In this document: positions 1 to 6,600 of the stretch, piece after piece | How the letters are laid out: every line of letters starts with the position of its first letter | Position numbering within the stretch: the stretch's first letter is position 1 | Origin: Cephalothrix simula | Lineage: Eukaryota; Nemertea; Palaeonemertea; Archinemertea; Cephalotrichidae | Reading direction: 5' to 3' | DNA length: 11,129 nucleotides | Assembly: GCA_035591015.1 (NCBI GenBank) | Contig: JAXIUW010208065.1 | Coordinates: 1 to 11,129 of the forward strand | Position numbers and translations under genes: made by a program | The notes under the pieces: generated by a model | What the model saw: the letters and a program-made list of their open reading frames with translations, nothing else | The model's database searches: none | What the model was told of the DNA's origin: nothing

Positions 1-77
1 ATTCCTTTTGGGGCTATCCCTTTTCCTCTCTATGCTCTCATTTTTGGAAATAAAGATATTCATTCATTCATTCATTC
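1..77 (+). repeat. Possible 3' tail of a non-LTR retrotransposon, with (ATTC)5
   Basis: An AATAAA at 49-54 is followed at once by five ATTC units (58-77), after a C/T-rich stretch. A polyadenylation-like signal directly followed by a simple repeat is typical of CR1/L2/RTE-type LINE or SINE 3' ends. Only the tail is inside the window and no coding remnant is seen, so the family cannot be named. Confidence 0.35.
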
Positions 78-119
78 GCAATTGGATCACCAAATTTTGT
101 TTTAAATTGAAAAACACAG

Positions 120-445
120 TGCGTTACTAGAGCGCAGGGAGAACGCTGCAAAGTCGTTAGAAGGACTACCGTAGACGCTAAGGACGCTGGAAGAACGCCG
201 AACTAATTTTCTTACAGTTAAAGAGCTGCAAGGATGCTGGAATGACGTTCGATGAACATTGTTAGAGAGCTGGAAGGGCTTTGAATGATATTGTATCATC
301 AGAACGCCGAAGACCCGAAACTGGGTTTTCGGCGTTTTCTCATCCGAGGAGCGTCTTGTCAATACGCTGGAAGGACGTTCCATGGACGCTGCAAGTTCGC
401 TAGAAGGACGTTCCAACATAGCTAAAACGCTGGAAGGACGCCAGC
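120..445. repeat. Degenerate GCTGGAAGGACG minisatellite within the leftmost intron
   Basis: Related words recur: acgctggaagaacgcc (184-199), acgctggaaggacgttcc (364-381), cgctagaaggacgttcc (398-414) and acgctggaaggacgcc (427-442), with weaker copies from about 127. Spacing is irregular. The region is richer in CpG than its flanks. Both strands read open over parts of it (RPSS or LEGR-like repeats), a by-product of the unit and not evidence of a gene. With the tail at 1-77 it is all that is seen in positions 1-535. Confidence 0.65.
303..336. repeat. Short hairpin within the minisatellite
   Basis: AACGCCGAAGACCC (303-316) can pair with GGGTTTTCGGCGTT (323-336) around a six-base loop: 14 pairs with one G-T. 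The flanking agaacg/ttttct adds little. It probably arose from opposed copies of the local repeat. Confidence 0.6.
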
Positions 446-535
446 TAAGTGTAAATGGGCCTTAATGAACGTCAAACTAAACGAGAAACCTCGAAAAATG
501 TAGCTTCCTGACCACATTGACGGATGCAGTATTAC

Positions 536-643
536 CTTTTCATCGTCATAATTGTTATACAGATTCAATTGTTGCGACAAAACATCTCCAAGTTCGGCTG
601 TCCAATCCTCAGAATCTACTTCATCAAGAGACTTTGACACAAG
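536..643 (-). CDS. MROH1: MROH1-like exon 18, last exon in window
   Basis: This exon has 36 codons, phase 0 to 0, with acceptor ctttacatgtag and donor GTAATA. It encodes LVSKSLDEVDSEDWTAELGD and VLSQQLNLYNNYDDEK, matching vertebrate LLMFLRDTLAIISDNAWICQLSLELCRQL. The next family segment (NFLYKCIG-like) is not found in positions 1-535, so the gene continues beyond the window. Confidence 0.92.
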
Positions 644-3600
644 CTACATGTAAAGAAAATAATAGGCAATTTACAATCGAGACAAAACAATTTACATTAC
701 ACATTTTGTTCAATAACATTAACGTACCTTCAAAAGGAGATCTTCCCAGTTCTTGTGAGACCATTTATCATCTGACATAGCATTATCTAAATTTAATCCG
801 AAAAGAAACTTGAATTTTTTAAAATTAAACTGTCTCAAAGATTCGACAGTTATTTCTATCCGAGTTACCAATTGATAGGGTGGAGGAGGTTGAGCCCCAG
901 GCCCAGACGGATAGAAAGTGAAAATGGAACTGTCGATTTTAAATAATATAAAATGAGCTTCCCAGTGTGAACGCGTTCTATGCACCTGTTCGTTAGCGTC
1001 CCCATAACAATGCGAATTGTATAGAGACTTTAGGGAGACAATATAGCCACTGGCTTTTATTGTCCTAGGTCATGAAGCCATAAAATCCTTCGTCAGGGCC
1101 AGCCCGAGTTAGAATCTTACCAATACATCAGATGTAGAGTGGGTACTTCATATGAGCTTGGCTCTGGTATAAAGATGTCTACCTTAGCGGTATAAAAAAA
1201 TACATGTAGCTATAGTCGATGACATTTCATTTCATGATTCGTTACCGGGCTCGCTTTACCATAGACGTGAGCGTGAGCGTGAATTGAGCGTTATTCGTGA
1301 TTTTCGCGAAACGGTCATTCTGAGTTCGTATCATCATTGCATAATCCTAGTTATGTACTTTTTCTTGTAGATATAATAACTAGCAGAAAGTCATAGTCAC
1401 ATAGTGCAATTTAAGTTGAAAAGGTAATTACATGTACCTTCGAGATAATGCAGTAATTTAGGAATAACTGTCGCCCAAAGTTCAACAAGTTCGGGATGCA
1501 AAATAGGAGTAAGGGCTTGCATGGCAGCTAAAACATGAACTCCACGATTTCTTCCATTAAGAGGACATCCAGCCATTACCTAAAATTAACAAATAAACAA
1601 AAAATAAATAAACAGGCGATGCAATGTTAATATTTCTGTTGAATTTTTTGAAAATATATAGCATTCATCATTATCTTATGTAATATTTTTGAATATATAC
1701 AATGTTAATGCATATCAAGCATAAATCTTGGTTTTAAAATAATATCATGTGATCTGTGGGCCGCGAGGTCAAACAAAGGTCATGTTCCCATATGGACCAT
1801 GAAATAAATCAATCCAGAAGTGGTACCTATGACCCCAATATGCCAAACAATACGGTCAGACTTGGTCTATTTTCTAATTTCTAGTACATTTACCGCCACC
1901 CCTCCAATGGTGTGGAATTTATCATGCAGTTTCCAAAAATGGAAAGGTCTATGAGACCTCGATGTGGGTACCTATATTTGTTGATCCATTTGTATAAATT
2001 ATATTCATTTATGGACAGAAGTATCTATAATACATGTGCTTATAAAAATAGGCCAATACTGAGTGCGTCACTAGATGTACATGCAAAACCTATAATGATG
2101 TCAGTAGCGTGACAATTAAAATGTAAAAGCGTACCAATAGTCTAGTTATCAAGGCTGGAGGTTTGCCAATATTCGCTGAAAAAAATGAATCAAATAATGA
2201 GGTACATGCATAGAAATTCAGAAAATTTTCCTCGCTCAAATTAGCGACTTGCGTACAAAATATACGATTTGCGAATACATGAGTATTCTCCAATGCGCTG
2301 CGGATACGCGAGTATATATCCCGGTAATTCACCAATGAGCGGACACCCGATTCGCCACTTGCTGAAAAGCTAGTACGTATTCGCTGAGTACGCACCATGA
2401 GAATACGCGACTTCCAGATACACGAGACGCGTACTCGTGTATTCTTATATTCTCCAATGAACAGATACGCGATACATAAATCCCTACTAGTGGATCAACA
2501 TCTAGCCATTGGTCAACTTTAACAATTAGCTGATAACTGCGAATACCCGACTTGCAAATACGCGAGAGCCGTATTCTCCAATGTGCAAATAGGTCAACTT
2601 TTACAATTTACGGATACCACAATGTGCGACTGGACGACTTTGAGACAATGTGCGACTGGACGAATTTGAGATACACGAGTCGCGTTTTCACGTACACTGT
2701 ATTTTTCAATGTGCGGATACGTGATTCGCGATTTCCGGTTACACCTGAAGGTTATATTCTGTAGTTCGCAGATACGCTACATTATTTTACCTTGTACTTC
2801 AAAATCGATTGCATAATCGTCAGCTTTTTGTTCGTATTTTTTGTTAGCAGTATGTGCAATACTTTTGCATAGTTGGCCAAATGCATCCGTATATTGAACA
2901 GGAATCAAATACTCTAAGAGCAAGGGCCACAAAACCTGAAAAAAGATATTTTATTTTGGATCTTTTGTGTACATATTATAGTGACTTTTCGCGTTACGAA
3001 TTCACGCAAAAGATTTTTAAAAAATGAACGTGATCTAACCGGTTCCATGCATTCAACAGTAGTTGTTGCAAGCATTAGGATGTTATCACACATACTACGT
3101 AATGCTGCGTTGGTAACATATTCTGGATCAGTTGGTCTCCGCCCCTGAAAAATAAATGGCATTATAAGTTGCAGATCCACGAAGCAGTTGGCCAAATTTG
3201 GCATTCGATAAAAAAAGCAAGCCTATTAGAAGATTTTACATATCATTGCCACTACGATCGATTTCGATGAACGCGACTACCCATTGATATCGCGTGCCTT
3301 TTTGATGTCACTAAAAATCGTTGAGACATCGACGCGCCTCAGCAATATTGTGAATATTTTCCGCAAATGCGCATCAATGTCACCTTCGGTGACGTTGCTA
3401 TCATCACGTCATTCTCATTTACATAACTCTGATATGCATTCGCGGAACAGGTACATGTATGTATCCGTATGCTTATCTGGAAGTTTAGTAATTAAGCGTC
3501 TTAATTTGCACGTTACGAATCCGGATACGCAAGTTTTACGTCTTGTACCGCATATTCTTATACATGTAATACGCTGATATGAAGTCGAAGAATATGCATA

Positions 3601-6600
3601 TCACCCAAGATATACACTTTAAATACACAGTTCGCCTACAGTAAATTATCGGCCATCCATTTTTGGAGCATGAAATCTGTTCTAATTACAGATTGAAATT
3701 TTATATAATATACCATACTCACCAAATTTTCATCCGTTAAAGCGCATTGTTGAACAATAAACTCGACCATTAAGTCTCCTCCATCTAGCTCCAGATAATT
3801 GTGATCAGCCATTGCTATTATACATTGAGCAAAGCGCTGTTTAACCTTCAAATATATAAAGAAAAAATATTTTGAAAATCTTTTATTATAGATATGATTA
3901 AATTGAGATCTCGTGTTATCTCGCGAGAGTGTAGCTTGTGATCACGAAAGTGATAGTTTTCAATTTTCCCTTTGAAAACATGACATAAATAATTAAAAAT
4001 TTAGATGCTTTGATTTTTCCAAAAATACATTTTATAGAGTATTTATCTAATATTTATGAGAAATTGTTTGAAGATCACGTGTCATTTGGAATTTCAAATT
4101 GTAAACAAATAAATCGAAACTAATAAGAGCTTTATGGTTATGATAATTTGTAAAAATTACCTTATTATTAGTTTCAGCAAACATTATCTTCAGCCCAGAG
4201 ATAATTAGCGGTTTCTTGTCTTCTAAATGCTCACCTGGAAGTAAATGTTTATAAGTACCTCTACTTCATAATAGGACTCCCTGTACAACGAAGTGATTCA
4301 TATAACCGTCTATTTGAGCCGACCAATGTATACTAGCTCATAAATATATTAATCAGGTCTCGGGTCATCAATTTAGTAATTTAATTATCCTGCGAAGCTA
4401 AGAACTCACAATTCAAAAGAATTCAAAGCTTAGTTCTGTTACACATAGTTATTTTGGAGTATATTTTGCTTTTGGACTTTATATTGATAAGGTAAGGATT
4501 TTGTTAGAAAAGTGTTACTTTTGCAGTAAACTCGCTGTCTGAACGGCTGGCATAGTTCACTTCATAGCAAATTCACTAATTAGGGAAGGTTTAGAAAATA
4601 AAGAGAACATAGTTTTTATGTAATATTTATACGAAACACTATCATCCTACTTTTGTCAGGTAAATGTGTTTAGAAAAACAGATGAATACAGTTATTTGCT
4701 TGATGATTTTTGGCGGGTATTTCACATAATATTTCGAACATAAATACAGATCAGTGCCCCGATTGGTCGATCACTGACGAAAAGCAGCTGACTTGGGAAT
4801 TTCCATCGTCGACTTCCAACAACGCTAGCGGAGACGTGAACAATGTACCTCTATCAGCAATATTCATTGGACGTTATAAAACAACTCACACCACAACTGA
4901 ATAACGTACGATAACACTCGTGGATATTTTATTCGTCTGCAACTCGTGAAATATAACCCATTCTTGCGATATACTCGTAATACCACTCGTACATGTGTAA
5001 ATATTTGTGATGAGAGAGAGTTATAATTTACCTGCTGAATTGATGATATGTCGAAATATCGCTAATGCTCCAATCCTAATTTTTTCATTGTTATTTTCAA
5101 GTTTATTTATAAGGAATCCAACGATACGATTAGAAAACGATTGAGCTAAAATTGAAAAAAGCACGATTAAGTATTCACACAACATCGTTTTCGATTATAA
5201 AAGTACAATTTATTACAACAAAACGATTTGAAACCTTTACTTACTTAAAACAGCAAAACAACGTAGGAGCTCATTGTGATTCTTAATTGTCAAGGTTTGA
5301 CTATAATCAATAGGTTGACAAACCTAAAAACCAATTATAAATAGTCAATCAAAAGTTTTCATACAAATAAATTATGGCGATACCGCAAAAAGTTGACGAT
5401 TCAAGAACGACCTGTCCTCCCAAATTAACGGAGCCAATATTTTAATGTTGGTGCCGACCCCTTATGGTAGACGTGTTAAGTTTTTACATCGGCATCTTTG
5501 CGGCCACTCATTTAAGTACAAGCCTAAGTAAACATGGTTTCAATAGCCTAACCCGCTGGCGTCGTTCCATTGCTTCCTCCAGGGCTCATCTAGGCTCCTC
5601 AAGGGGACATAGTCATGGAACGCAAAATATAGTTTCCCCGGGGAAAGGGTCATGGCGGCTGTCTTGTAGCATCTGCTAAAACGCATAACTCGTCAGGGAG
5701 GTATAAAACACAAACAGATTCCGCAGAAAATGGTATTTTTTCTACTTTTAATTTGTTATAAATGGTTCAAAAGAACAAAATTATGAAAGTTACCAAAGCA
5801 TGAAACAAAATGACACAAAACATGCGTTAGCCAAACTTACCTGTGGAAACAAATTGGATAACACGTTTTCCAGTAAGGGTTCAAGAATCATGCTACCGCC
5901 AGCCGTAGCAGCTTGTAGAACCATACACAAACCCTGAAATAACAATAAAATAATAATAACAACTGAAGCATTAGTCGCACCAAAAGCGTATCAACTTTTG
6001 GTCGCACACACATGTATTCCATCAAGGCTCCAAATTCGAAAATTCTGAGGTAAGGGCCTCTTGGCGCGAGCTATCAACAAAATGTTGAATAATCACTGCG
6101 GTTATAAGCAAAATGATAGCTTACGATCAATATTAGGGTCTTCCCTTTTCTGATATAGTACGTCAAGGCTAACCGGGAACTGTATCGATCTATAAATTTG
6201 ATCGATACAGTTCCCGGTTAGCCTTGACGTAGTAAATGAGAATAGGGAAGATCCTAGAATTGATCGTTAGCTATCATATAGCTTAACAACAGTGATAATC
6301 AACAACAGGTAATGATATATATTTGTTAATGCTTCGAAGAAAATGCCCGGTACAAAAGGGATGCCTTTGTCCCAGTTCAAGGTATTCCAGGCGGTATACA
6401 TGGTATACTTTTAATAGTGTTTACTAAAGAAATGCCGGTATAAAAGGGATGGGTGTCCCTACAAATGGGTTTACACTTAACATACATTTCAATATAAGCT
6501 GACTCTAGCACTACAACTCTGGTCATAGTTTTGACTTAATGAAGCCCTATTCTATATTTAAATAAGCATAGAAGTTCAGAGGTTTCTTCATGAACAAGAA

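Noticed and set aside
102-419. Long open stretch on the minus strand rich in RPSS/RRSS
   Set aside because: It coincides with the degenerate minisatellite, has no recognisable domain and lies in an intron of the larger gene; the openness follows from the repeat unit.
1912-2112. Plus-strand 66-codon open stretch
   Set aside because: It is antisense within an intron, with no domain and low-complexity AT composition.
2240-2780. CRISPR-like array
   Set aside because: The repeats are degenerate, irregularly spaced and not separated by unique spacers of constant length, and the context is eukaryotic.
3284-3577. Plus-strand 97-codon open stretch
   Set aside because: It is explained by the CpG-rich repeat-like segment of intron 12; no family resemblance and no splice or start context.
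4710-4904. Plus-strand 64-codon stretch beginning MAGISHNISN
   Set aside because: No recognisable domain, lies inside an intron on the opposite strand, and its length is unremarkable.
6113-6277. Bacterial-style terminator or attachment site reading of the hairpin
   Set aside because: The host is a spliced eukaryotic gene and the structure is far longer than a terminator; a fold-back transposable element fits better.
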